A stretch of DNA of 64,000 bases from Sanguinoderma infundibulare. Its lineage: Eukaryota; Basidiomycota; Agaricomycetes; Polyporales; Polyporaceae. The position numbers and the translations under genes are program-made. The DNA is taken from positions 496,001 to 560,000 of the forward strand of contig JAVLRN010000013.1 in NCBI GenBank assembly GCA_032821775.1, in the 5' to 3' direction. Below the pieces are notes generated by a model. It was given only the letters and a program-made list of their open reading frames with translations, did no database searches and had not been told where the DNA came from. This document shows positions 36,211 through 47,618 of the stretch, one piece after another (position 1 is the first letter of the stretch; each line of letters begins with the position of its first letter).

Positions 36211-37712
36211 AATTTTTTCTCGTGGTTCTCCCGGTGGTCCATCATTCCTTTTCCTTCTCCCTTTCCTTGTGTTCCTGTTCAATTCGCCGTCGAGTCAAGA
36301 TTTCGTTCTCCTCCACTATCTAATGGCGCAGATGCGCTCTTCGAGTGGCGACGTTGTTCGCTCGAATTTCCTCCGCACCCCGCATGTCCCTCGTTCCGTC
36401 CTCGTCCTTCTTGCCGCTCAAGCTTACCCCAACCTCGCATCGCACTGTTTTATCTATAGCTTGTCGCACACACCCGTCGCTCGTTCGCTTTCGTCCTCGC
36501 CCTCGCCCTCGCCACACTGTTCTGGTATCCCAAACACTCATTCGCCATCGGCCTGTTGTCCGCTTCGTCTCTTCTTCGTTCTTGGTCCCGGGAGGGATTG
36601 TAACAACAATAATCTTACTCTCGCACGCCATCCACACATACATACACATCTCCACATTTGCGCGCTCTGCACCTACACTCTCACTCTCCCTCACCCGTTG
36701 TCAGCAACTCTCGAGTTCTAGTAGTCTCGCCATCCATCCATCCCTGTTGTGATTGTATCGATTCACTGCGTTTCCCGCGCTCGTCACCTCGAGTTCTCTC
36801 CATAGCTACTAGTGTTTATCGTCTATATGTTCTCACTATGTATTCGCGTGTCGCCCGCCTGTTGTATCCGCTTAGTATTCAGTATTCGTTCGGTATTCAG
36901 TATTCGGTACTCAGTACTCAGTACGTCCCCACCCTCGCTTTCCGTACCCACCCACCCACTCACTCACGTACCTACCTACCTACCTACCTACCGCCGTAAC
37001 ACCACGCACGATCGCTGTCAGATTATTCAATGCATATATCGTTATAGTCAACGCTATCATCTTGAGTGTCCGAACCTTGCAGGGAAAGTACAAGGCCGGG
37101 TGGGGGAGGAAGCGATGAGAACCACGCGTGCGCGAGAGGGAACAAAAGCATGCATAGGAGTCACATACGGAGGAGACGTTGTGTGCCATGTGCTGGGTAT
37201 ATATCATGAGATACAAGGCGAGTGCCACACATCTACGTGTGAAGATACAGTAGAGCACTTTTGCATTGTACAAGACAAGACGTTCACACGCGGCTATGTA
37301 CACTGTACACGATACGGAAGTCTTGGGGACCCTGGTTGACAGTGCGGTCGGTCTCCCGCGTCCGGGTCCGGGACTGTCGAGTTCTAGTGACGTCTGACGA
37401 CCTCGAGGACAAGAAAGGGACCAAGGCGAGATGACTGGGCATGCTCCGGATCTATGAAGCAAGGCGACGAACTTGGGGAGGGGAGGGGGAGTTGCGCTGC
37501 CTGGCGACGCCGAATGAGGTGGAACTTGCGAGGATGCTCCGGGGAGACGGGGAGAGCACCGACGTCAGTCGCACGCATGCGCGTGCGTATGCGCAGGGGC
37601 GCCCCACACATGGTCGTACCATACTCGCGCGCCAGGCACACCCTGCGGTTTGGGAAGTTGCTCCGCGCACACGGGTGTAAACGCCTGTACGCGTGCGGAT
37701 GATAAGTACTAG
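36211..37712. other. Gene-free spacer with simple-sequence runs
   Basis: 3' region of the ankyrin gene and of the convergent DUF218 gene. It contains short tandem runs: GTATTCA/GTACTCA-type repeats around 36877-36930 and CCTA repeats around 36969-36990. No coding segment with motif or splice support. Confidence 0.45.
36877..36990 (+). repeat. Microsatellite-like runs
   Basis: Imperfect repeats of GTATTCAGTATTCGG and GTACTCA, followed about 40 bp later by five or more CCTA units. They are seen directly and lie in the spacer between convergent genes. Confidence 0.6.
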
Positions 37713-39155
37713 TTATTCGCGCCCGAAGCCCATGCCCGTGCCCGCCTCGCGGTCCCCACCGTCGCGGTCCCACGGGAGCGGCCCGGGATAGACGGCCGTG
37801 TGGCCGCCACGGGCGCCGCGCCCCGGGCACCAGTTGAGGAGCGCGCCGAGCTCGGGGGCGGAGGAGTAGTAGGGGTGGTGGCGGAGGGCGGGGTTGCGCG
37901 CGCGGCGCTTGGCGGCGAGGACGCCGTGGCAGCCGTACGTGTCCTGGGTGTAGGGCTGGTAGCCGTTCTGGAGCTGCTTCGTCGCGGACGGTAGGTTTTG
38001 CGCGAGAGAGGGGGACGGAGAGGGCGGGTCAGGATGCGATTTGGATTCGGATGCGGATTCGGGTAGAGAGTCGATGTGGGGGAGAGGAAGGAAGAGAAAG
38101 GGGAGGAGGAGCACGCACCTCGCCTTGGCGCGCGGCGTCGGCGTCGCCATCGTTCGAGGCCTTTGCGTCGACGCCGACGTAGGCGAAGCGGTGCGCGGGC
38201 CAGCGGAGGGCGGCGCGGTGGAGGTCGGTGAACCGGCGGCGCTTCATCTCGTAGCCGACGACGGTGATCCTCGTCGGCCACCGGCCGGTGTACTCGTGGA
38301 AGCGGGCGAGGGAGAAGAGGAGGTTCTGGTACGAGTCGAGCGCGTAGTCTTCCGTCGTCGCGCGCAGGACGTGGGAAGCGGCGGATGGGGAGGAGGTGGT
38401 GGGGAGGAGGTTGGAGACGGACGCGAGGCGCATGTAGGACTCGGCCTCGGTCGTCGTCGAGGACGGGCGTGTTTGGCCGCTGGGGATGATATGATATGTT
38501 TTACATGATGAGATTTGAGGGAGCTACAGCTCAAGGGACGACTCACCCGCTGAAGACAAGCAACGAGTGCTCGTCCTGCCGCGCCATCTCCGCACTGCGC
38601 ACAGCGCCAGGCGTCAGATATATCTCGCGCTAGAAGATAGAACAACCGGCAAGCATACCCGCCAACAATGTGCTTGAAGAACGCGGCAACGCGTCCCCCG
38701 CCGCGCTGGTACGGCTCAAGGACCCACGCGTCCTCGTCCAGCCGCTCCTCGACGCTCGTTCCCGTCCAAATGGCGTGCCCGGGCACTATGATGAGGTGAT
38801 CTATGTCCCCCAACGACCTGTCCCTGTGCAAGGTCTCCCATATTGCCCTCGGAGCCGCATACGTTCCCATTGGGTCATGGTCGTACGAGCTTGGATCGGA
38901 GAAGTAGTGAAAGAGGTTCAGCAGAAACGAGAGCGCAGCAAAGGCGGCGAGGAGCAAGACGCCGAGGTTGGTGATGCGTGCGCGGGTGAGGAGGACGTCG
39001 CGGGTGCTCCGGTAGTGTCTCCGTGCGGGTGTGCGCGAGGCTGAGGAGAGCGAGACGGGGAACGGCAGCATCGAGATCGTCTCCGTCGAGCCGTCTCCGT
39101 CGCTTGCCGCCCGACGTGTCTTGGCCCTGCGCGCGCCTTCCCACGACGCGTGCAA
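37713..39155 (-). CDS. DUF218 (YdcF/SanA/ElyC-like) membrane protein, 388 aa
   Basis: Exons 38659-39155, 38547-38594, 38119-38479 and 37713-37973 sum to 389 codons with matching phases (introns 64, 67 and 145 nt). A basic N-terminus is followed by one transmembrane helix at about residues 45-70 (LGVLLLAAFAALSFLLNLFH), then a soluble domain with DUF218 features: the strand HLIIVPGHAIW, EPYQRGGGRVAAFFKHI, LVFSGGQTRPSSTTTEAESY, the LDSYQNLLFSLARFHEYTG helix and ITVVGYEMKRRRF, ending with YGCHGVLAAKRRARNP. DUF218 proteins are a Rossmann-like family, in bacteria linked to envelope precursors. The fungal role is unknown. A type II membrane topology, probably ER or Golgi, is inferred. The last acceptor may be GAAG or GCAG three bases apart. 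Confidence 0.8.
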
Positions 39156-39311
39156 GACGCGCGAACGAAAGCGGTGTCGAGTACAGAGTGGCTTGAAACT
39201 CGGGCAAGCGAGAGAACTATCCAGGTGGCCAATAGTAGATGTATACAGCTGCCAGCGCGCGTAAAATACACATCCCTCCGCTCATTCACTCTCCTCCAAG
39301 GACCCCATTTC

Positions 39312-40650
39312 TCAAGGGTATCGCGCGCCCTCCCTGAGCAGCCCCACACAAACGTTCACCCAGCCGTCCGCGCCGGCCATGCAGGCTCCAAGCCACGCCA
39401 TCTCCGTGTCTGGGGGCGCAGGTACGCCCTGGATGAGCGGGTACCCAAGGTTGTGTTTCCCAGAACCCAGTTCGGGGAAGAGGAGCGGCAGGCGAGTGGT
39501 CAGGAAGGTGGCGAGCGTATGCATGGTGCCTGCGCGCGCAGCGTGGAGTGGTTAGTACCATGTGGTGTAGGTATGCAAGATTGCGGAGCGCAGTAGAAGA
39601 TGACGGCGAGACTGCGGATGGCGAAACGCAGGGTGGAATGAGAAGCGATGGACTTACCGTCTTCGAGGATAGGAGGGACCAGGTCTTGGAGGACTGGTCC
39701 ATCTGGGAGATAGATCCGGACAGGTACGTTCCGGACGTTAGTCGCTCCATCCTTGTCGGGGCCGCCGCTCGATTGGGGATCTGCAGACGGGGGGCGTGTG
39801 TGGAGAGATGCGGAAGAAGGGGGTGGCGGAGGTGAGTTTGATCGTGTCGGGGCGGTGGTGGGCGTGATTTTGGACGCGACTCTCCAGTACTCGTCAAAGT
39901 TATCTGTAGACAAAAACAGTAAGATACGGGCTCGCGACGACCGACGAAGTGGAAGGCGGGGATGGGAAGCGGGATGAGAGAAAAAGACTGACGCTCTTTG
40001 ATACCCTCCCAGAGCCCATCCTGCTCGGCCTTGCGGAGACCGGTCATGCGCTTGGTGTTGCCCCAGCGGATGAAGTCTGCCTCTTTGAGCTGGCCCATGA
40101 ACGCCTGCTTGCATGCTTCCGTGTTGGGTGCGAGAAGGAGCTTCTCGGTCGGGGGGGAAGCGAGATGGAGGACGAGACGGAGAGGGATGAAAAACGACGG
40201 AGGAGCATTATTAGAGCGAGCAGACAGGGTGATGGTATGGTTGTCGTAGATGAGTCCGATGGGCCAATGCCTGCGTCCGGGGCGATGGCAAGATAAGTGG
40301 GGGAACAGAAGGCGGAGACATCTGAAATCGCGGGCGCACCACTTGAGCAAGTTGCCCTCCTCGCTCTCGAACCACCAGTCGTCCTCCTTGAGGACCCTGG
40401 CTGCATTCTCATCGAAGACAACGTCCATGAGGAACCGCTTGATCTCCGGGACGAGGAGCGGGAGGTAGGTGACGCGGGGCGCCTGGATGTAGTAGCATTC
40501 GAGGCCGCGGTCCGAGTTGGCGGGGAGCTCCTTGGGGTCGACGCGGACCTCAAGTGGGACGGTGCCCTCCCATGTGAGGCGGCGGAAGAGGGTGGTGGAA
40601 GCGGGGGTGGAGAACGCGGACGGCGAGTGGCGCGGGGCGTAGGTCGACAT
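39312..40650 (-). CDS. atg5: Autophagy protein Atg5, 350 aa
   Basis: Exons 40340-40650, 39993-40270, 39658-39903 and 39312-39529 sum to 351 codons with all phases consistent (introns 69, 89 and 128 nt). Landmarks in order: FRRLTWEGTVPLEVRVD at the N-terminus, YYIQAPRVTYLPLLVPEIKR, HWPIGLIYDNHTI, LRLVLHLASPP, then FMGQLKEADFIRWG, whose lysine aligns with the Atg12-acceptor lysine of the family, NFDEYWRVASK, VPVRIYLPDG, and the C-terminal ubiquitin-fold with PLIQGVPAPPDTEMAWLG. Atg5 is conjugated to Atg12 and with Atg16 forms the E3-like complex that lipidates Atg8 on the phagophore. The start at 40650 (MSTYAPRHS) was preferred to upstream in-frame Met codons that lie in promoter-like sequence. 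It lies 156 bp downstream of, and on the same strand as, the DUF218 gene's start side. The gene looks intact. Confidence 0.9.
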
Positions 40651-41038
40651 CCCGACGCTGGTGCTCGTCTCGCGCTGGACGTCCTCCGCGATGCCGAGAG
40701 CCCTCTGTCCACGCGACTCTCGCGTGCGGGGCCTCGCAAAGGCGGCTGGGTAGGATGCGTCTGGGAAGCCGTCGCGCCATAACCGGGCCGACACGTGGAG
40801 CTGCGGAGAGACGGGGGCGCGGGAACTGACGTCAGGAACGAGGAAGGGGTGCGTGCTTGGATTGCGTCGTTGCATCCATCCTTCCGACATCGTCCATGCG
40901 ATCTTGCGCCGGCCATTGCCAGCCAAACTATAAAGGCTCTCATCGCAAACTATAAAACCTCTACCCCATTCGCATCCCCCTGCTCTCACCCCCTCACCCA
41001 CTCGCCCTTGACGACCCTCCCCAGACACATACGCTACC
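40651..41038. promoter_or_regulatory. Shared divergent promoter of atg5 and the membrane-protein gene
   Basis: 388 bp separate the two start codons. Two TATA-like sites, CTATAAAGG (~40928) and CTATAAAAC (~40950), lie on the plus strand about 110 and 88 bp upstream of the ATG at 41039. C-rich stretches follow. No TATA is obvious toward atg5. Confidence 0.5.
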
Positions 41039-42294
41039 ATGCCGGCCCACAGCAACTGGCAAGATGGACTCTTCTTGAAGGTATGCTCCGCTCTCGTGTT
41101 CCCTGTTTGCAGGGATCAAGTTTAACGACGGATTACTAGATCATCAACGTTATAGTCTACTTCCTCTTCTTGGGGTCCAACATTTACACCGTCGCCGGGC
41201 CCAATGACATCTACTACACCGGCAAGGAGACCTACGTGACCCCCGCTCCCTGGGCATTCCTCATCTGGTATCCACCACTCCCATTCTTCCTTTCCTCTTC
41301 CTACTTACAAGTGCCCTACGACGCAGGTCCCTCATTCACCTCCTTCTCCTCGGTACCGTCATCTACCAGTTCTTCGAGGGTGGCAAGCAGGTCATCATCG
41401 ACGGCGTCGGCTGGCGCTTCCCTCTCCTCGCCGTCCTCAACGCCGTCTACGTCAACCTCTGGGCCAGGCATTATTACATCGCCGGTACGTCCCCCTCTCC
41501 ACGCCAAGCCCACAAGCAGCTCCCCAACTCAATTGCCGCATTCCGCAGCCTTCATCTTTGCCCTCTTCGTCAGCTCAGCCGTCACGGTACGTCTTCCCAA
41601 TCTCCGAACTCTTTCGGAAGCTTTTCGGTTCCGGACCGTGCTAAATCCTCGCGTTCACATCTGATCTCGCTGCGCCCACAGCACATCTACTACATCGTGA
41701 AGAAGTACCACGAGCCGCAGAACACGGCGGATGAGGTCTTTATCCACCTCCCGTTCTCGCTCTACCACGGCTGGACCACTGTCCTCGTCATCCTCACCGC
41801 CTTCGAGGCCTTCGGCAACAACGCCGCCGTCGAACCCGCAGGCGTTTGGACTGATGTCTTCGCGTTCCTCGCTTTGTACGTCCCTCCCCTCGTCTCGCCG
41901 CGTCCCACCGTCGTCCTCTTTACGTCATGACGTCACCCATGACATGTCCTCTGACCTCCGCATCCTCCATGACCCCGGCGTGACCGTGCTGTGACTGACC
42001 CCTCTTTTTTTCCTTCCTATTCTGCACAGCTTCTTCCTCGAGGCCACCGCCGCCACGTACTCGTTCTCCTCCGCCGAGGGTGACCTCCCCGCGAGCATCG
42101 CGATCGCTTGGTCGCTCTGGGCCATCTTCGCGCGCCAGCGCCACCCCGCGTTCATCCACTGGTCCGCCCTCGCCTTCGCGATCCTCTCCCTCATCTGGGT
42201 CGTCAAGGCCGCGATCGGGCTCGGACTCAAGATCCGCAATGCTGGCCGCGGTATCTCGCTCGACGAGGAGCGCGCGCCGCTTACGAGCTCCTAG
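41039..42294 (+). CDS. Multi-pass membrane protein, Trp-rich, 274 aa, six exons
   Basis: Exons 41039-41080, 41140-41267, 41327-41484, 41549-41586, 41682-41875 and 42030-42294 sum to 275 codons with all phases matching. Introns range from 59 to 154 nt. Seven or so hydrophobic segments are visible ([116 protein letters not shown]). Tryptophans near helix ends and APWAFLIW recall TspO/MBR-like proteins, but the match is weak and I would not name it. No signal peptide beyond the first helix. It ends in a cytosolic-type tail ([11 protein letters not shown]). Location and cargo unknown; the gene looks intact and well conserved. Confidence 0.8.
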
Positions 42295-43277
42295 GCCCAA
42301 GTTCTGGGATTTCGAGTGAAGTGTTTTTAAATACACGGATGCATCCTTGGTCCCTGTCGTCCTCGCACAGTTGATGCTCGCTTGCCCTGTCCGGCTTTTG
42401 CTCTGCCTGTAATCTACCATACCTGATTGTACCTCTTCGTTCTGTCCTGTACTTGTACTGCCTATTCTGCAATGTCAGAAGTATGACTCCAAGCTTCAAG
42501 GTTGGCACCAGACCCGTTTCCGTGCGAAGGGGTTCGTGTACAAGGTTTACACCTGGTAATGCAGGTGTCTTATGCGTGCGCCTAGCTAGGGCGCCGTACC
42601 ACTATTCGACGTCCATTTCTCCTGGGAAGTACCGCCGGGCTGTGCGCAGGGCACACGCAGTCAAGTTGTGGTTGGCATGAGGCCACTGGCAGTGATGGAT
42701 CATGTTCGTGACCCATCCGATGGATAGAAAAGCAGCATGGAAGTACGTACTACTAGGGCCTGTGCTGGATTCTGATTCTGCGTCGAGCGTGTCGTGTCGT
42801 ACGTTCAGCGCAGGCGGTGCCGATATGCCTGTCAATGTCATGTGCCTGAACAGTGATAGAGACGTTTATGTGGCGGGAACGTTTTGTGGCCCACGGAGCG
42901 GCGGACTTGGGGGTTGTTCGGCATATGCATCATGATCCCAACATCGCCCGGAGCGTCGAAGTGTCTAAGTGGTCCACAATGATTTTGACGTTGATGCGCT
43001 GTAGGATATGTACCTGCCAGAAAGTGCTCTGACTATAAGTGGGGCCTGCTAAACCGTACCCTGCCAGTATTATTGCCTTTCCCCCCTCCCTGTAGAGCCG
43101 TATACAACGGCACTTGCAAGTTCGACGCCTATTAGGCATAGGCTCAGGCAGTATTGCGCAGACGCCGAGCAACACCGCCACCACCAAGAGCATGGTGGTG
43201 GTAAAATTTATAGTGCAGGCTGGGAATTAAACCGCTGCATGCAGCGAAAGCTGCGAAACAGAACAGGCGCTACACCC
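42295..43277. other. Intergenic region, no gene seen
   Basis: Contains the 3' untranslated region of the membrane-protein gene. A minus-strand frame (42930-43193) starts with a hydrophobic stretch (LLVVAVLLGVCAIL), but nothing else supports a gene. Confidence 0.35.
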
Positions 43278-44015
43278 TAAGGCTCAACACGGGTCGACCT
43301 GCGGGTTACCCGCACCCGGACCCGCGGGTAATTCGACTTTCGAAGTTGCTACCCGGATCCGCAGGGATCCGACCCGCCAGGGGATCCGGATCCGCGGGTC
43401 CGGGTGCGGGTAACCCGCGGGTCACCTGCAGAATAACCCGGATCCGCCATTTTACTTGTAGGTCTTACGGGTTTGTGGGTATGTTGGTAGGGAGCATACA
43501 ACTTAGACACAATTATACTGACTGCCTCGTCTCTTACCTACAGTGTCACCCACATGGGCCCTCATCGAGATGTGTGCCAGGTTGGTCCCGGCGCGGGCCA
43601 CTTACATTCCTCGTCCTACCACAAACACCACGCCCCTCCCGACGACCCGCTGTATTCTTCAACTGGTGCAGCCGACGTCCGTCTCGATTGAGAGATCAGG
43701 TTTTCTCGTTCTCCCAACTGGTAGCGAGCGTGAGTGTACGGACAGGTATGGAACCGATGAGAGTATGCCTAGCTTACGATCACAAACGTCTAATGATGAG
43801 GAGTAGTAGAAGTCACGTTTTGTATGTGTGGGCGGACTCATCAACGCTGTTTCTCCGATCAACCAGGTCCCCCCAGAATTCTTGTCATACATCTTCGCGG
43901 GTCTTGCGGGTACCCGCGGGTTTGTGTCAAAATCAGGAAGCTCTACCCGGATCCGCAGGATACCCGGTAGCGGGTAACCCGCACCCGGAAGACCCGCACC
44001 CGTGTTCAGCCTTAA
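43278..44015. mobile_element. hAT-like miniature inverted-repeat element, ~740 bp
   Basis: The ends are TAAGGCTCAACACGGGT (43278-43294) and its near-perfect complement at 43999-44015 (one mismatch). The flanks CTACACCC (43270-43277) and GTACACCC (44016-44023) match at 7 of 8 positions, consistent with an 8-bp hAT target duplication. Subterminal regions are packed with CCCGCGGGT/ACCCGCACCCGG palindromic repeats, a hAT trait. No transposase is encoded; the open plus-strand frame through it has no motif. Confidence 0.65.
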
Positions 44016-44023
44016 GTACACCC

Positions 44024-44400
44024 CACTACACTACAATAGCTTTGCAATACACCACACTTGCGACTCTATGATACCTTTACATCGTCGAGCGCTTACAGTC
44101 TGGACTTGGGGGTTGCGCGAAGAGGGCCCGCCATTGGTGCTCCCTCCCCTCCCTCGCTACGCTCGGGGGGTCCCCCGAGCCGGCCCGAGCACTTAGGCGG
44201 GCACTCTAAAGCCTCGTTCACGCAATAAAAACAGACGGGGTGCCTCTGGGGGGCCCTGAACCCTAACACTCTAACCCAAATCCGAATCCGAACCCGAACC
44301 CGATTTCATCCTTGTAACTTATCTGCGCGAAGGAAGCACTTACAATGTCATGAGGAAGTCAGGTGAGAGAAGGTATATATAGTCACTGGAACTTAGTCTG
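44024..44400. other. Intergenic region with a GC-rich hairpin
   Basis: A short hairpin-forming stretch (CTCGGGGGGTCCCCCGAG) lies near 44162-44179, followed by CCGAA/CCCGAA-type runs at about 44281-44304. No gene seen. Confidence 0.35.
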
Positions 44401-44410
44401 TAGAAGACCC

Positions 44411-44485
44411 CATGGTCTAGTGGACAGCATCGCGGGCTATTTCATCACGGACCATGGTAGTGCGCTGGTTCGACTCCCCCACACG
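44411..44485 (+). other. tRNA-Glu-like sequence with A and B boxes (pseudo-tRNA or SINE head)
   Basis: TGGTCTAGTGG (A box) and GGTTCGACTCC (B box) are spaced about as in a tRNA and a TTTT run follows near 44490. The expected acceptor and T-stem pairings are poor, so I do not call a functional tRNA. Confidence 0.35.
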
Positions 44486-44518
44486 CATTATTTTGCCACC
44501 CAAGTGTCGTTGTATACT

Positions 44519-44660
44519 CTACCCCTGTAAGATATACGGTCCCCTCTACCCCTGTAAGATATACGGTCCCCTCTAACCCTGTAAGATATACGGTCCCCTC
44601 TAACCCTGTAAGATATACGGTCCCCTCTAACCCTGTAAGATATATATACGGTCCCCTGAT
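44519..44660 (+). repeat. 27-bp minisatellite, five units, in the promoter of the EF-hand gene
   Basis: Five near-identical copies of a 27-bp unit with core CTGTAAGATATACGGTCCCC. The last copy carries a TATA expansion, giving TATATATA at 44641-44648, about 95 bp upstream of the ATG at 44739, so the repeat may supply the TATA element. Confidence 0.8.
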
Positions 44661-44738
44661 ACCTTACCCGGATATCTTCCACTCCCCGCTAACATCAACG
44701 TTCATCCGAGTCGTGCTCCGTACCTGACCTTGCAAATC

Positions 44739-47602
44739 ATGCCGCGATTATTCGGTCTCGGTCGTCCCAAGACACCCAAGTCCACATTGCGATCTCCAGC
44801 CCCGACATCCAGGGCTTCTCTACCGTCACCCCCTGACTCTGAACCACTTCCCGCCCTCCCCCCCGTCGTTGTCTTGCCGGAGGCAGCAGCGAACGGCAAG
44901 GATGAAGACTCGGAAATGACGAAGCAGCTCGATGGGACTCTCCAGCCTATCGGGACTCCGTATCGAGAAGTCCAGGCGTACAAGGGCGCGAAGCTCTTGA
45001 AGGTTGTCGACATGACCGGTAAGTACTTAATGTTTCCTTCCGTTGATGATGAAGTTCACGATGGGGTGCTGTTAGGCACCGCCGTCAATGCAATCCAGGG
45101 CGACGTCACGACTGCGCAAGGCTATGCTTCGCCAATGAAGACGGTGTACGAGAGCGACGCTATGAAGACCATCCGAGAAGGCGTTAACACACTCGTCGAC
45201 AGTCTTCCCGGCCTCATCAAGGCGCTGGACGAGGTGGCCAAGCTGCACCCGTTCATAGGGAGTGTGTCCTATCCTCCTTTCGTGCCGTCGATCGCAGAAT
45301 ATTCAGTGCTTTTGCGTCTGGATTTACAGTTGCTGTGGGCGCTTTCCGCGTCGTGGTCGAGTTGGACATGAAGCGCCGGGACAACGACAAGAAGATCGGC
45401 GTGCTCTTCGTCGGGATGCGCGACATGATGGAGGCGCTTCTGCAGTACGTACACTACACCCTATATATGTGTTGTGTTCCCATGCTCATTGGACTCGCAG
45501 ACTGCGCGGAATCAAGGACGAGGAGACCGTCGGGCCCGACGGCCCGACAATCAAAGACCGAATGCAGGCGCTCGTGAAACAGACCGCAGAGGACATCAAG
45601 GCATGCGCGAACGCGTGCGACACGTACGCCAAGAAGAAGCTCATCGTCAAGGTCATCAAGGGCTCCATCTGGGACGGGACGCTCAAGGGCTTCGTCGACC
45701 TCCTCGCGAACCGCCGCAAGGCACTCACCTTCGCGCTGTCGATCCACGTCGGCGTCGGCGTCGACGACGCGAACCGGAAGCTGGAGGCGATCGACGCGAA
45801 GATCGACGTGGTGCCCGAGTTTTTCTCGAAGGCAGTCTCTCCCGAGCACCAGGAGCTCGCGGCGCTCGTGCAGAAGAAGGGCGGGCCGACGGCGGTGATG
45901 GGCGACAACGACGCGCTGAAGGAGCTGCTGAAGTTCCGGTCTGCCGCTGGGTTTGAGCAGGGCAAACGGGAGAGTGGGCGGGATGGTGCGGAGCACAACA
46001 GCCACGGAGACGATCTGGCGGTGGTGAGGCAGGAGCTTTTCGAGAGCCCTGAACTCGCTATCAAGAAGAACTTGGACGTCTTCGAGCGCAAGTTCAAGAT
46101 GCAGCAGCGAGAGCTGGCGGGGGAGATGCGCCGGATGATGATGCATCACGAAGGTGATCGCGTCATCCAAGCCGTCACTTCTGGCCCGCACGACAGAATC
46201 ATTGACCCTGTACGTCCTCCGTCATCCTTCCACATGGTCATAGTCATTGATCCACCGAATCCTAGGACATACACGAAATATGGAAGGAGATGGTAAGAAC
46301 ACAGTGATCGTAGTCGTTCTGGATAGCTAACCTTGCACCGTTACATAGCGATGGCCGGGGCATGTTAAGGCGCGCCACTTTGTGTTCGCACTGCGAGACT
46401 ATTACGATCAGGAGGTCGAAAGAAAACACAAGGTCGCTTATGGATACGCGGTTTCAAGTAGGGTGGCCGACGAGGACGAGTGGGCTCTGGAGTGGATCAA
46501 TATCAACAGGCTACAGGCCATCACCGAAGCGTTCGACGACGCGTCAGGCTTTATCACCATCGCGGAAGTCAACAATCTCACCGCGTCGCGTCCAAAGGGG
46601 TGGAGGTATGTCTAATAGAGGCAGGGGATCATGCGGCCGAATGATATTGATCGGCCTTGCTTCCTCAGTCTCCCCCATTGGCTAGCGTATTGGGCGATAG
46701 GCTGGCAGATCACCGCAACAAAGTACAGGGACATGATCGTGATCATCTGCGCAAAAATGTTCGCGATCCAGTCGCAGATCCACCCCGCGAACCGGAACGC
46801 CGTCGACAAGTATCTGAAAACAGTCTGGCAGAAAATATGCACCCTTACGTCCTCGCTCGTCGGAGTCAAGACGTACAAGGCCGATTCGCTCCAGTACCGC
46901 TTCAAGAGTTATGTCGAGGCCGAGGAACAACGCTTGCGCGAGGGCCTGCAGACGGTCAAGTACAACATTGATGCAATGGACACCCTGTTGCTCGTCACTG
47001 GGCCGGGCCGCATCGAGAAGGTGAGGAGCGTCCTGTGTTGATCGATGGAGTACTCAACCTAACATGGAACCCACTGCAGTATCTCTTCCCTCTGTTGTGG
47101 CTCCTTCTCCATCGCGACTTTGAGATCTTCCGCGTCTGTCGTAACAGGGTCATCCACAAAGATGAGCTGTGGCATTCGGCGGATACAATAGTTTGGGTCT
47201 TCGATGCTATTACACAACGGCATAGTGATCTCGAGGGTACGTCGGAGTTGTCCATCCCGTTCCTGTCTGTGTTTGTGGCTTCTCCGCAGCACCCAACCAA
47301 TCTCATTGCTGAACAGCTCTATTCAAACAACAAAGACTGGATCCCGGACCGCAATTCAAGGCGTTCGCAAACGAATTGGTACGTCAGGACGATTAACGCC
47401 CGCCTCTCACGCTGCTAATTGCGCACATCAGTTCGACTTGTGGCATGACTCGGAGAAATTCTGGTCACTTGACAACCTGCGGACGCTCGAATTCCTCGAG
47501 GTCGAGTACGACGAGGCGGAGGAGGACCAGAATGTGGACGTTAGCAAGCTCCTCAACTATCCCTCTGCGGCAGACGACTTGTATGCCCCGCTGCATCAGT
47601 AA
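44739..47602 (+). CDS. EF-hand-type protein with NLR-like helical N-terminus, 771 aa, ten exons
   Basis: Exons 44739-45018, 45076-45261, 45330-45444, 45501-46209, 46266-46292 (a 27-nt microexon, DIHEIWKEM), 46349-46605, 46669-47020, 47080-47236, 47317-47378 and 47432-47602 sum to 772 codons with every phase matching. After a Pro-rich N-terminus, residues ~95-165 (VNTLVDSLPGLIKALDEVAK, HPFIGIAVGAFRVVVELDMK) resemble the helical N-terminal regions of fungal NLR/STAND proteins. A long helical region follows (IKDRMQALVKQTAEDIKACA). A single EF-hand-like site FDDASGFITIAEV sits near residue 510, but its loop starts with Phe where Asp is expected, so calcium binding is doubtful. The C-terminal half is all-helical and Trp-rich. 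No NACHT or kinase domain. It belongs to a family expanded in Agaricomycetes, role unknown. The gene is intact. Confidence 0.85.
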
Positions 47603-47618
47603 TTCACACGAGTTCTGA

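Noticed and set aside
43346..44071. 241-codon plus-strand frame across the hAT-like element
   Set aside because: Crosses the element end and is made of ACCCG repeats; no transposase motif.
44264..44310. CCCTAA-like runs resembling telomere repeat
   Set aside because: Irregular, only one or two CCCTAA units followed by CCGAA/CCCGAA variants; intact genes continue on both sides.
44411..44485. Functional tRNA-Glu
   Set aside because: Acceptor and T stems do not pair; kept only as a tRNA-like sequence.
26682..47602. Biosynthetic or resistance gene cluster
   Set aside because: The intact genes (Zn2Cys6, ankyrin, DUF218, atg5, membrane protein, EF-hand) share no pathway and include no synthase, P450 or transporter set.
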